Origin: Telopea speciosissima
Taxonomy: Eukaryota > Streptophyta > Magnoliopsida > Proteales > Proteaceae
Direction of reading: 5' to 3'
Length of the DNA stretch: 64,000 bases
Assembly: GCF_018873765.1 (NCBI RefSeq)
Contig: NC_057923.1
Span: 11,792,413-11,856,412 of the forward strand
A program made the translations under genes and the position numbers. Below, one piece after another: positions 34,883-45,345 of the stretch. Every line of letters begins with the position of its first letter. The stretch's first letter is position 1. The notes beneath the pieces were generated by a model. That model was not told the DNA's origin, made no database searches, and saw only the letters and a list, made by a program, of their open reading frames with translations.

Positions 34883-36060
34883 TGTGGTGAACCATCCCAT
34901 TCTCCATTAATAATTGTCCACAAGATATGCTTGGATTGAAACTAACATATGAGAATGATGTGGCCATGTGGGCATCCACAAGATGTTCTAAGGACCTATC
35001 AAATGTCAAGTGGGAGCACTTAGAGATATGTTTTTTGGTAAATGGTAGCTTGAAAAGATGATTAATTAATTTCCTCAAATGTACACAAGGGAAAGAACTA
35101 TTTATAATTATTTTATTGTAATTATTGTTGTGGTAAAAGTTTTTCAAGTATTATTCTTGAAATATTTCTAAGAAAATTGGACATGCACACCGGTGAGTTG
35201 AGTTCTTCTGTACATACGTTCACATACACATAAGTGTCAACACCTGTCTCTTTTGCTTCCATAAATATGCGCCATCTCGCTCTCTCTCTTGTACTCCCAT
35301 TCGTTGGACGTGAAGATTCTATTACACGCTGATGGGCTTGACAACCTCCTCCACTGTTTTTATTAACTTTAAAGTCATGGAGGAAATGAACGTGGGAAGT
35401 TTTGGGCTTGATAAGGAAATGAGGAAAACCCACTAATGATGAAAGCGAACAGTAGTTTGTCAATAAGGGGCAAAGAGGAACAACATTATCAGTATCAAAA
35501 GGAGAGAGAAGATGTTGATGTAGATCGATTCCGCCCAAAGAACCTTTTCCCTCAAGGTATTTTAAGTATGGAAGTGGGGATAAGAAAGAACCCTCTTTAA
35601 CTATGTGGGTTCTTGTCTTGGGGAGGAAGAAAACAAATAAAAGTGTACTGATAAAGGGAGGGGGGGTGTTTGGTTTGGTTGTGAAATGGCCAAATCAATC
35701 CTACAGAAGGAAGAAGATGAAAAATAAATTCTAGAAAAAGACTTTGACGTGTACTTTTGTTCTTTCTTTATCTTTGTAGAACTATATATATATTCCTTGG
35801 TGGGCTAACCCTACCGTATATTATATGTTCTAATAGATGATAATAAGCGACTCGATGCCCATGCGTTGTGGGTTCTGACGCATGAGCATATCTATATATG
35901 GATGATGAGATGGAAGAATCATTCTCTTTCTTCAAAGTTCAAACCCTACTGTGATTCAAAAGGCTCAAAAAGATATAGGTAGGGACTAGAGTCAAACCAT
36001 ACCAACCACAACGTCCACCGTCCGTCTTCACCGGATAACCTCCTTTAGTGGTGGAGAGAA
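34883..36060. other. Intergenic DNA, no gene recognised
   Basis: AT-rich at 35040-35150, poly-G at 35660-35668 and a (ta)n-like run near 35785. The minus-strand 138-codon frame at 35538-35122 has no family resemblance, so it is not called. Confidence 0.45.
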
Positions 36061-36068
36061 TGTACCTC

Positions 36069-36314
36069 CATGGTTTTAGTGCATGATATCGGTATGGGTA
36101 TTGGTCAACTTAAAAACCGATACAGTATCGGATTGGCTGTATTAAATAAATTTGCCTTTGATCCTCTTTTAAAAATAGGTTTTTTTGACCGATTTATCCC
36201 TTATCCATATCGTAAAACCGATACAATATCAGGATTGACACGATATTGTGCAAAATCGATACGGATTGCCTGATACAGATGATCGGATAGCGATACTTAC
36301 AAGTTACAACCATG
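36069..36314. mobile_element. hAT-like MITE, CGATAC-rich (copy E)
   Basis: 246 bp. Ends CATGGTTTTAGTGCATG and, inverted, CATGGTTGTAACTTG. Flanks tgtacctc (36061-36068) and cgtacctc (36315-36322) match at 7 of 8 bases. The interior is full of ACCGATACAATATC-type units on both strands. Confidence 0.75.
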
Positions 36315-36639
36315 CGTACCTCTGAGTAAGGGTATTTTGGCAATATATGAGGAATCCCTTTTTTCTTCCGATATATTTTTTTTTTCATTCTTTGGGCATT
36401 ACACATCGGTTTTTATTTATTATGATTAATTTTATCCGAAATTTTACTTATTAGTGAAAAGAATCGCCACAACATCATAGTACTATATGCCTCTCGACAT
36501 ATGCAAGTTGATCCGGCATGTTTAAGGTGTGCAGATGCTATAGAATTAGGTGACCATTGATTTTCCATTTGCAAGGAGTGTGTGGTTTGGATGTCCATTA
36601 CAATAATCCCGTCGATCGACGCTCACACTAGTTGCGCAG

Positions 36640-37530
36640 TTGGAGTGATCTATTCCGTCTAGATAAGAGGAAGACGCGTGATTCTCTATCTAGAGCTTCT
36701 TTTGTCTGTTGTTATCTCTGGCGAGCGCGTAACAAGCTAGTATAATGGTAAGTTGTGGACTCCATGGGAAGTTATATCAATGGTAGAGAAAGCTTACCTG
36801 GTTTCTAGCAACTCTAATTCGTCTGGAGTAAGTTTCCCATGCCAACATTGGGAGCTTTCATCTATTGGAGTTATAAAGATTAACTATGACGCTGCTTTAA
36901 CCAAACAGTTTTTCAGGAAGAATCAGAGTAAACAAACAGTTTTTCAGGAAGAATTAGGTCACAGAATCAGGGTAACCAAACAGTTTTTCAGAAAGATTCA
37001 CGTCACAGAATCAGGGTAACCAAACAGTTTATTTTTCCGAAATACAAATCCATAGAAAGTCCATCTAGAGATCCTCATTCAAAATCAATACATGCTCCCA
37101 CAGATTTACGCAACCAAACACAGTGTTATGGGTCTCAACGGAAAGCTGTTTCAATTCCCCCCATCGACTTGGATCACTCACTCAAGGTGAAGTCCTAGCG
37201 ATTCGCAATGCACTAGTGATGGCCATGGAAGCAGGTTTTACCCAAGTTCAAGTTGAGACTGACCCTTAGAGATGCCGTGGATTTTATTTTTGATATCTGA
37301 TGTGCAAAGGCTCTCTTCTTCTTGCGCCTCCATTTCTTTTTCATATAGTCCACGGGCTTATGAATATTTTAGCAGATACCCTTGCTAGGAAGGCCTTGTC
37401 TCTTGTATATGTGACAGATTGGCCGCAATCTATTCTGTGGCTTCATGATCTTTGTGTAAAAGAAGCTATTGGTTGTATACACTTTCCATTTCAGTGAAGT
37501 CTTATTTTACCAAAAAAACAAGAAAAAAAA
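36640..37530 (+). pseudogene. LINE RNase H region, interrupted
   Basis: Fragments in plus frames: CCYLWRARNKLV and PWEVISMVEKAYLVSSN, then the RNase H start VIKINYDAAL (36870-36898). After an interruption come GEVLAIRNALVMAMEAGFTQ (37170-37250) and NILADTLARKALSLVYVTDW (37360-37425), ending near a ttttaccaaaaaaacaagaa tail at 37505. This is the 3' end of a plant L1-type LINE. Stops and a 230-bp insertion break it. Confidence 0.75.
36900..37130 (+). repeat. Insertion with short tandem repeats in LINE RNase H
   Basis: Three to four units of (g/a)aaccaaacagtttttcag(g/a)aagatt... with cacagaatcagggt between, then unique DNA ending gcaaccaaacacagtg. It splits the RNase H domain between NYDAAL and the GEVLAIRNAL block, so it entered after the LINE. 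Confidence 0.65.
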
Positions 37531-37721
37531 ACACAAAAATTTGCATCACATGAGATTCTTTATTATTCTCTCTCCTATCAGATCATGTGGGCGCATATTG
37601 ATGATACCATTCTTTGCACCTACAATGGTGGGACATACATATTCCCCCAATTGGATTCATGGGAAACCCTATTTATCCTTTTTTTTTTTTTTGGGTAATT
37701 AGGAAAACCTTATCCCTTTAT

Positions 37722-37911
37722 GGGAGAAAGAACGCTACCAAGTTGCGTGCGGTGCGCGGCCACTACACTCAGACACAAGACTGCATGAAATGAGCACCGC
37801 ACCCCCATAGAAAGGCAAAAATTCTTTAGGGCACGACGGTCATTTCGTGTGGCTTTGTGTCTGGGCACAGTGGTCACGCACCGCACGCAACTAGGTAGCG
37901 TTCTCTTTCCC
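37722..37911. mobile_element. MITE, AACGCTACC-ended
   Basis: Inverted ends of about 55 bp: left gggagaaagaacgctaccaa gttgcgtgcggtgcgcggcc, right the same inverted (ccgcacgcaactaggtagcg). Contains the tgtgtctgggcacag motif shared with 22312-22672 and 37965-38135. The flank is poly-T on both sides, so the target duplication is unclear. Confidence 0.8.
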
Positions 37912-37964
37912 CCTTTTTTTTTTTATTTCAAACACCATTATCCCATAATTTTATAGGAAGAAGA

Positions 37965-38135
37965 ATATTGCTAGTTGACGTGAACCCTGCACTAGCGAGG
38001 GGCCAATGAGAGGATGCGCATGGGTGTCAACTATGGGCAATTTTTCTTTTTGTAGGAGGCAGGGTGATCATTTCAAGGTGGTTGTGTCTGGGCACAGGTT
38101 GCATGCGACCGGGCAACATTCTTTTTCCCTAATTC
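37965..38135. repeat. Diverged relative of the AACGCTACC MITE
   Basis: Starts gaagaatattgctag, ends gcaacattctttttcccta, and carries ggttgtgtctgggcacagg near the right end. The inverted ends are too worn to delimit exactly. Confidence 0.5.
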
Positions 38136-38214
38136 TATTTTAGGAAAAGAGAAGCACATGCCTCTAGAGTACAGATTCTAATACATAAGCTGTGGTGTCC
38201 AGATTGATATTCTC

Positions 38215-38568
38215 GATACCTGGATCTAAGTTTGAATCATGTATCTTCTCTTTTATTCCTAGAGATTTAAATGGCATCGTCCATTCCCTAGCCTGGAAGG
38301 CGCTCTCTTTGGCATGTAAGACAAAGTAGCCACTTTCCAGTTCCTGGCTCCAAGAAATTTGTTCCCAAGAAACCTCATGTTCCACATGCCCCCTTCAATA
38401 AATATTCTTTTTTTTATTTTGTGGTCAAGTGCCTAGTGCACTTGGTAGCTAGTGGTGCGTAAAGGCCCATTCCTACTAGGAGGTCTTGAGTTCAAGTATC
38501 TTGGTTCATATCCTACATCCCTCCCTACCTATCAAAAAAATATATATATTCTTTTTACCAAAAAAAAA
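38215..38568 (+). mobile_element. 5'-truncated LINE end carrying a nested SINE
   Basis: The LINE part reads NGIVHSLAWKALSLACKTKW then PLSSSWLQEIC (the C-terminal RNase H tail) and a 3' UTR ttcaataaatattcttttt. It is resumed after the SINE by atattctttttaccaaaa and poly-A. The whole is flanked by a perfect 12-bp duplication attgatattctc at 38203-38214 and 38569-38580. Confidence 0.82.
38413..38545 (+). mobile_element. tRNA-derived SINE inside the LINE 3' UTR
   Basis: tRNA-like head with gtgcacttggtagctagtgg (A-box zone) and gaggtcttgagttcaagtat (B box GAGTTCAAGT), then an A-rich/TA-rich tail. An 11-bp duplication atattcttttt lies on both sides (38402-38412, 38546-38556). Not an Au SINE. Confidence 0.72.
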
Positions 38569-38848
38569 ATTGATATTCTCAATTATATGGGTGGGTCTCT
38601 TGTGAATGATATCATTCTCCAAACTCCCATTGCTACGATATACAAATTCTTTCTTACATAGACATGGTGGGAAACTATCTCCCAATTATTTTTTGTAAAC
38701 ACCCTTGCTCCTTACCCTTACCTTAACAGGAAAAAAAAAAAAGTATTTTCCTTAACGGGTTTGGTTTGACCAATCCAGTCCATAATTGATTTGAACGCTT
38801 ATTGTAAAGCCCATAACCGCGTAGTTGGTAAGCGTTATGTAAAGCAGT

Positions 38849-38890
38849 GGTGGGTTGTGGGTTGTGGGTTGTGGGTTGTCGGTTGTCCCC
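38849..38890 (+). repeat. GGGTTGT minisatellite
   Basis: Five to six tandem heptamers gggttgt with one C variant at the end. Confidence 0.9.
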
Positions 38891-39161
38891 CTCCTTGCTT
38901 GCTGGCCTCACAGAGTGTGTGTTGGGGTGGCTTTATTATATGCTTACCATCCACTTTGGATGGTGGATTCAGGTTTGATGGTTCAAAATATTGGAATCAG
39001 GTATTGGTCTTCATCGATTCCGATTCCGATTTGATTTCGATTTATAGGCGGATCCATTGATTCCATTTTGATCCTTTTTCTCTTTATGCTTGACTAACTT
39101 TTTTTCTGAACTTGTTCCTCCGGAATAGCACATCCACTTTTTGCTATGTTGTCATGTCAGA

Positions 39162-39345
39162 GGATTTTAATCCTTTCCAATTTGTAGCAGTGCTAGGTGG
39201 AGATGTTGACACCTGGTAGCTGTCGCATCTAACGATTCAAGCTCATTGATATGGACCATTGGATGCGACAGCTGTCAAGTGTCAATATCTCCACCTAGCA
39301 TTTCCGCACTGCCACATTTTAGGAATTGGATGGGATTAAAATCCG
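39162..39345. mobile_element. MITE with about 85-bp inverted arms
   Basis: Left ggattttaatcctttccaat, gctaggtggagatgttgaca, gctgtcgcatc pair with right gatgcgacagctg, tgtcaatatctccacctagc, attggatgggattaaaatcc. About 184 bp with a short loop around 39245. Very likely a hairpin if transcribed. Confidence 0.82.
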
Positions 39346-39769
39346 AGGGATGCATGGACATACATAGGAGGGTATGTCATTACAATGGAGAGTAAGTAAT
39401 TAACGAGATTGAGTTTTTTTTTTTGGTCGTGTAGTGCTTCGCTGTGTCAATCTCTCTCCATTTGCAATAGAAAGCAAATATAGCATTTCAAAGGAGGAGA
39501 GATAGGTGTTAGTATATACTACGCAGCTTGACAATGTTCTTGTTCTCATGATTAAATTTGAGTTTGAAATTTTAAATGTAGTCAATTCAGGCCATACCCT
39601 ACATATCTGGAATTTAGAATTTTCAAATCACCCATCCACATGGCAAGAAGTATGTGCTTGTCCATAAAACCATTTGGATGAACTTGTCTAGAAGCCATTA
39701 TTCAATCAAATTACTCACCTTGTATGCACTCATTACCTTGTATCTTGTACTTGTTTATAAATGTTGGGA

Positions 39770-40080
39770 TTTTCTACCTGTCACCTCTTAAGGTATCAAA
39801 TAATTTATGATATGATTTTTTGCCCTTATAAGACATTTTTTTTCAATGAAGGTAAATCCTATCATTTCATTTGTATACTCGAAATCTGTGCAAAGACAAT
39901 GACAATTTTTTGATAATGATATGATGATAAGCATTTTATTTTTTTTAATATCTTTTTTACCCCAAAACTAAAGAACTTTTGGAAATAAGACAAATGGTCA
40001 GTCAAAAGAACACCACAAATTCTAAAAACACCTATAGAGGTGTCATTCAGACAATCCCATAATTGTTCATATGATTTCAT
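39770..40080 (+). repeat. TTAAGGTGT-type dispersed repeat, second copy
   Basis: Matches 33225-33700 without the nested insert: cttaaggtatcaaataattt, ttgataatgatatgatgata, ggtgtcattcagacaatccc. No coding content. Confidence 0.6.
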
Positions 40081-41600
40081 TTATTTTAAAGGCAAAGGCC
40101 TTTTAAACTATCCAACTAGGAAGGTCTTCCTCCATGGTGACTTACTTTGCCATGTCATAAGGTGATGTGGTAATTCCAACCATTGAATAGATAGAACATT
40201 ATGTATAAATTGACCACTGGTCACATTTCAAAACAAAATCCATCTGAACAATACTCATCTGTTTTGTTTTTTCACATATATTTTCAGTTGTCCATATGTT
40301 TTAAAAAATTACATATTTTCACGTATTTTGCAAAAGTTTCTTAAAATTATATTTTGTCACATGGGAAATTTCGTTAAAACTAAAATTTGATATGTGAGCA
40401 AGGGATTTTGGGCCTTTATTATTCACAAAACATGGGCCTAATTTGAACTACTACATGACAAATATTAGGGCTGTCTAGAAAGATCATCCTGCGTGGATCA
40501 TGTAGGGCAATATAGTCTTTCGCTTTAATATGTAGAAGAGACAACATGTACTCAAACTTGACACATAAGTAGGATAATATGAGACTTTGCTTATTACTGG
40601 AATTGTAAATCATGCTTTTTGCACCAATAGAGGGAGGGTGACGAAGGTATGAGATCATGGGTGACATGCGAAAAGGCATACCCGAGAACCTGCACACTAA
40701 CGTCGTGCGCTTCTTTTTCCTATTTTATTTTAAAAAAAGTCATGAAATAATAAAAGGTAGACTAAAGGGAGAAAACAACTTTATGAAATCTCTTTTATAC
40801 GCCTTTTTTATCAGCACACGATGCGATAAATGTCAAACTACATCTCAAAAAGGCAAAGATTAAAGCTTAAATCTAGAAAAAAAGATTTTAGAAATCCAAT
40901 CTATTATCCTTTCCTTGCTTACCACTTAAGTATGTGGTGACATTTTACCAAAAAAACAAAAATGTTGTGACAATACACACTGCATTTCTTTCTTTTGATA
41001 CTCTATCGTTTGAAATACCATAAGGGATGGGGAATTTGTAAAATTAAAAAGACATGTGTCGTCATGAAACCTTACGTAAGCCTTCATATATAAAGAGCTA
41101 ATCTGAACTCAAAAAAAAACTTCTTCCATGGATGGATGTCATGATCAGCCACCTTAGAAGATCCAAACTCCAAAATGGTTCCTAGACCTATTTCAACCGA
41201 GTTTTAAGGGTGATCAGTGAGTCAACTATGATTTTGTCCTAACAAATCTCAAGTCAACTCGGTCGATACGATCGATCTGATCTTGATCCCTAATTTTATA
41301 AGTCCCTTAGATTAGATTAGCTGACTCAAATGTTCTCGTAATATTTTCCCATTATTTTCTCAAATTCAATTTTGTGAAATGTAAGAAAAATTGAATATTC
41401 CCTCAAGTTTAACTCTTGGATTGGGCCTCAACTTTGCTTTCTCTGGTCCTAGGTGAGGCCCATGAATATTTCCTTACAGGCTGAAGCTAGGGTCCAAGCC
41501 CAGCCCATCAGAAGACCTTTGCATGCATGGCAGTAAAAACTTTTTTGAGCTAGCCCATTTAAAATCATATTTTGCTCAACACTTCGAGGGAAGAACCAGG
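40081..41600. other. Intergenic DNA, no gene recognised
   Basis: AT-rich, with scattered stop codons in all frames. Frames at 40697-40419 and 40657-40863 have no family resemblance. No repeat boundaries found. Confidence 0.45.
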
Positions 41601-41604
41601 GTTT

Positions 41605-42030
41605 TAAAAATTGATTGGAAGCGCTGAAATCAGCCGATTCAAGTCCAACTGAGTTCGGCCATGGTTTAAGGTATCGGAAATTGGATCAGGATCGGGATTG
41701 GTCTCAGTCGATATTGATCCAATACCGATTTGGATCACCTTGAATTGGTCCGGATTAGATGGAATCACCTCTGTTATTTAATAATTTTTTTCAAGAACTT
41801 TTTTACCCTTGGATTGTACCAGTGGATTGATGTCAAATTGATCAATATTCGATATCAGCCCTCGGCTGATACCGATCTATTTTACAAGTGTGCTTGTGTG
41901 TATTTTTTTTTCAAGTACACATGTAAAATGATTGAATTTTATCTTCATTAAAAAAAATGTATATTACATTAAGAGGGAAAAAAAATGATTACAAATTAAT
42001 TGACACCTTAAGGGATGTCTTAAGGTGTCA
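41605..42030. repeat. CGATATCGG/GGATCGG-rich repeat and TTAAGGTGT piece
   Basis: 41605-41885 has GGATCAGGATCGGGATTGG, CCAATACCGATTTGG and CGGCTGATACCGATC, the same interior type as copies D and E but without matched ends. 41886-42030 has the acacatgtaaaatgattgaa...ttgacaccttaagg segment shared with 43.3 kb. Confidence 0.5.
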
Positions 42031-42724
42031 ATGAGAACATTCCAAAATCATCGGAATAGTTTTTATGTTTGAGCGCATCCTGCGAGGTGGATTCCAGGAA
42101 TCCAGATCCGGATTCTGAAATGAATGTTTATTGTTATGTATATGCATCATATAATATAATAATTAAAGTCTATGTATTTTGACATCAAAGCTATGTTATG
42201 AATTTATAATATCTGATGAAATGACATCAATGCAAGTGAAGACATTGAGGCACAAAAATGGTGTTATGAGAGGCGTTGAGGCTTCAGTCAAAAAATGACC
42301 TGACACTAAAAAGGGTGTTTTGTGAGACGTTGAGACTAAGAAAGATAAAGAACATGTAACTTATGAGATGATGGAAATGATAAAAGAAACATGATTATTC
42401 ATGTACAAAGGCAAAAGAATGAAATCTCATAAGTTATACATGTTGAATGAAAATGTTATGAATGTTAAACATTGAATGAATGACATGATCATACACCAAA
42501 ATCTGATTCATATAATTTTTTTACTTTCTTATAATATGCAATATATGATAATTATACTTTAAATTAAACTACAATATATGGATCATCAGGATGCAGAGAA
42601 TGCAACTCCTGTCTTATAGACTCTATATATACTTGCATTGTGCTTAGTTGATAGCTAGATAGAAAGGACCTCCCCAGTTGCCTTGACTAGTCTCCCCAAA
42701 ACAGCACGAGAATCACCAAGGTTT
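42031..42724. other. AT-rich intergenic DNA
   Basis: Contains two loose copies of a tgagacgttgaggc(t)/gagaggcgttgaggcttc phrase (42240-42330). No gene recognised. Confidence 0.4.
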
Positions 42725-43125
42725 GGCTATATAGAGGGTGTCACGGCATATTACACCAACCAAGCGGCAATATCCAACAGATGCAATTTGTGGTTTCATT
42801 GGCCACTGTTTGGTAACAAGAGAGAAAAACCCTTTTTTCTGTTGCTTGAAATCCCTTCTGTATCACATCTACTGACATGGCTTGCTACTCATAAGTAAAC
42901 CTTGAAGGATAACCAATCCTGTAATATAGGATTGGTTATCCTTCAAGGTTTACTTATGAGTAGCAAGCCATGTCAGTAGATGTGATACAGAAGGGATTTC
43001 AAGCAACAGAAAAAAGGGTTTTTCTCTCTTGTTACCAAACAGTGGCCAATGAAACCCCAAATTGTAGCTGTTGGATCTTACTGCTTGGTTGGTGTAATAT
43101 GCAATGACACCCTCTATGTATCCTA
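42725..43125. repeat. Giant foldback with 127-bp perfect arms
   Basis: Left arm 42794-42920 and right arm 42928-43054 are perfect inverted copies with a 7-nt loop (gtaatat). Outside them the pairing continues imperfectly for about 70 bp on each side (gagggtgtca...ccaacag with ctgttggatc...tgacaccctc). A transcript from either strand would form a roughly 200-bp hairpin. No protein is encoded. It could be a very young foldback transposon or an inverted duplication of the type that seeds new MIRNA/siRNA genes. Confidence 0.93.
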
Positions 43126-43134
43126 TGGACTTGA

Positions 43135-43435
43135 AAATCTTAGTATTTTAATGGGATTGTTTGAATGGCACCTCTATAGGTGTATTTAAGAAAATGTAAT
43201 TTTCTTCTGATTCCGAATAGATCTTTAATAAATGGTGAAAAAAAGTTAAAATAATTTGATAGTGATTTACCGTCATGCCATCCTCGAAAATTGTCATCGT
43301 CTCACATGCTTTTCAAGCACACATGTAAAATGGTAGAACTTGGGAGGTTAGATTTTATGTTCACGAAAAAGAAAAATGTATGTTATAATCAGAGGCAAAA
43401 AAAATGATTACAAATTAGTTGACACCTAAGAGATC
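43135..43435 (-). repeat. TTAAGGTGT-type dispersed repeat, inverted copy
   Basis: Minus-strand relative of 33225 and 39770: gggattgtttgaatggcacc, ataatttgatagtgatttac. Its far end (ttgacacctaagag) is interrupted by the hairpin at 43438. Confidence 0.55.
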
Positions 43436-43437
43436 GT

Positions 43438-43610
43438 GATCGTCTATGGCGCGCTGCCCGTAGCAGTCTGTGCGGCCCAAACACATTGTCGCGCTCATTG
43501 TCCGCCTTACCCCTGCCTCACACCTTGCCCGAGCAGGGGTAAGGCGGACATTGCGTGCGGCGATGTGTCTGGGCCGCACAACCGCTACGGGCAGTGCACC
43601 ATAGAGGATC
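43438..43610. mobile_element. GC-rich hairpin MITE, 173 bp
   Basis: Arms pair from end to end: gatcgtctatggcgcgctgc with gcagtgcaccatagaggatc, and cattgtccgccttacccctg with caggggtaaggcggacattg around a short loop (cctcacaccttgcccgag). Contains gtgtctgggccgcac, reminiscent of the AACGCTACC group. It splits a dispersed repeat. Confidence 0.85.
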
Positions 43611-43814
43611 TGAATTGCACTTTAAGGGATGTCAATGAGAAAATCCCTATTTTACCCCCCCCCCCCCCCCAAAAAAAAAAAAAAAGAAGTGAAAATCCCT
43701 ATTTTAAACTCTAGCGATTCAAGTTAGACAACCTAGATTTCCCAATGATCTAGATATGATTACGAACAAACGATGACGCTATCTTATGTGATCTGTGATC
43801 TTAGCCAAAACCCC

Positions 43815-44690
43815 TTTTTTTAAGGGTATCAAAACCTAGCCCGAACCGTTTAGACCGATCGAAAAAATCCAGACCGAACAGATCCGATCCTTATTGGATT
43901 GGTTTTGGACTGGGGTATTGCAAGATCGGCTGAAAATCGAATCACACTAGACCGACTAATAACAAATCGAAAACCGAACCAAATGAAACCGACAAAAAAA
44001 AAAATTGAATATAAGGTTATGAATAGGTAGATTGATTATCCATTGATTTCAATATTAGTGAGTAATCTTTTGGTTGTAAGGGGAATTGTTACAAATCAAT
44101 GAGCATGAGGTTATGAAAAAAAGAAAATTGATTTATAACCATGCTTCTTCCATTGATCTCCTTGTTTACTATACAAAATTAGTTGGTTATCAAAAAATGA
44201 TTTGATAGTAGGGTTCTTTTTGTGATTTTAATATTAATTATTTTCTCAGTGACTATTCATTGATTTCAATTTTAATTGTTTTTCATTTACAATTAATGAT
44301 AAATAACTATATGATTTGTAACAATGATTTTGCTACAAACTCTATTTATCTATTGATTTAAATATTAATTATCTTCTATTCTTCTCCATATAATTTATTC
44401 TTCTTTGTTTAGATTACAGCATGAACTGATGAACATATCAAATCAAATTTTATTTTTTTTGGTTGTATACTTTTTTCGTTACTTGAGAAGGTGAATTGAA
44501 GTGTTTTTATTGAATCTTTCCTCACTACAAATTATAAATTTAAGATTTCATTATGGCTCAAACCTGAAAACAAATCGATTTAAACCGGTATTAACCTGAT
44601 ATTAAAAACTCGAAATAAATCAAAACCGCACCAAATCAAAACCAAAACCGATCGAAAATTGAAGTTTCTTAACGATTTGATTTTGATCTC
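43815..44690. repeat. AACCGA/CCGAT-rich repeat, possible element
   Basis: Left end ttaagggtatcaaaacctag followed by CCGAACCG-type units. Right part aaccgcaccaaatcaaaacc, aaaaccgatcgaaaattgaa. The middle is AT-rich. Similar in style to the element at 60079-60730. Ends and target duplication not resolved. Confidence 0.4.
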
Positions 44691-45192
44691 ACCATTCTCC
44701 CCAAATCCCCGTGATAATTTTTATGTTTATAGGTATGTCAGCTTAAACTACTGGGGATAAATTCGTCATTTGAAGTACCAACGGATCGTTGGAAAGAAAG
44801 GCGCGGTGTCTCAACGGTACGATCATTCAAATATTTAAAAAAGTAGTTATTTTGTTCCTTTTTAGTCAGACCAAAAAAAGAGCGCGAAACTATAACCGGC
44901 ATTTAATCCAAAAAAAAAAAAAAACCAAACTATAACTGGCGCCGGGTGCGCACAGACGTGTTGATACTTGATACGATGATTACGTGGCCGCAACAGAAGG
45001 AACCACGCGAATTACACGCCCCCGCGCACTATAGACAAACTGTGATGAGACTTGGGAAGTTTGAACTCTTTAAGATTTATAAATCCTCGTAGCTTTGCGC
45101 GGTAAACCGAGAATTGAGGAGAGAACATTAAAAAACATACAAAGGAAGAGAGCGGCGGTTAGGGTTTCTGATTGTCATAGCTAGATTTAGAA
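44691..45192 (+). promoter_or_regulatory. Promoter and leader region of PERK
   Basis: A TATA box (tataaat, 45078-45084) lies about 30 bp before a likely transcription start near 45110. An ACGTGG core lies near 44980. The leader has purine-rich and tagggtttctg motifs typical of plant 5' UTRs. Confidence 0.5.
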
Positions 45193-45345
45193 ATGGATAA
45201 TCGAAAGGAGTTTGTTGGGTTGTTTCTAGTGAAGATAGACGCATATCTGGTGGTTCCGCCGGTTCTTGATAAGGTTACGCGAATAATTCTGAATGGGAGG
45301 CACCAGTTTTGCCGGAATCTTCAGGGAAAGGGAAATTTCGTTTGA
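45193..45345 (+). CDS. Upstream ORF or gene fragment before PERK, 50 aa
   Basis: ATG at 45193 opens MDNRKEFVGLFLVKIDAYLV and ends in TGA at 45345. Just after, in the +1 frame, an open stretch reads SFDDDDDRRYAMQIVGMLAH and TTSTR, then a possible donor (CAG|GTTCTG at 45411). The two parts look like one earlier exon broken by a single-base shift. The family is not recognised. It lies downstream of the TATA box and upstream of the PERK ATG, so it may act as a uORF in the PERK leader or be a relic first exon of a different gene. Confidence 0.4.
   Translation: MDNRKEFVGLFLVKIDAYLVVPPVLDKVTRIILNGRHQFCRNLQGKGNFV

Noticed and set aside
36753..37019. 88-codon frame taken as a possible small gene
   Set aside because: It fuses LINE RNase H sequence with an inserted tandem repeat (TKQFFRKN... 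units), so it is a chimera of repeats.
38418..38500. Possible tRNA gene
   Set aside because: A- and B-box-like blocks are present but no cloverleaf can be drawn, and it is flanked by a target duplication; a SINE explains it better.
43436..43714. 92-codon Cys-rich frame resembling a secreted peptide
   Set aside because: It covers the GC-rich hairpin and a poly-C/poly-A tract; the cysteines come from the palindrome.
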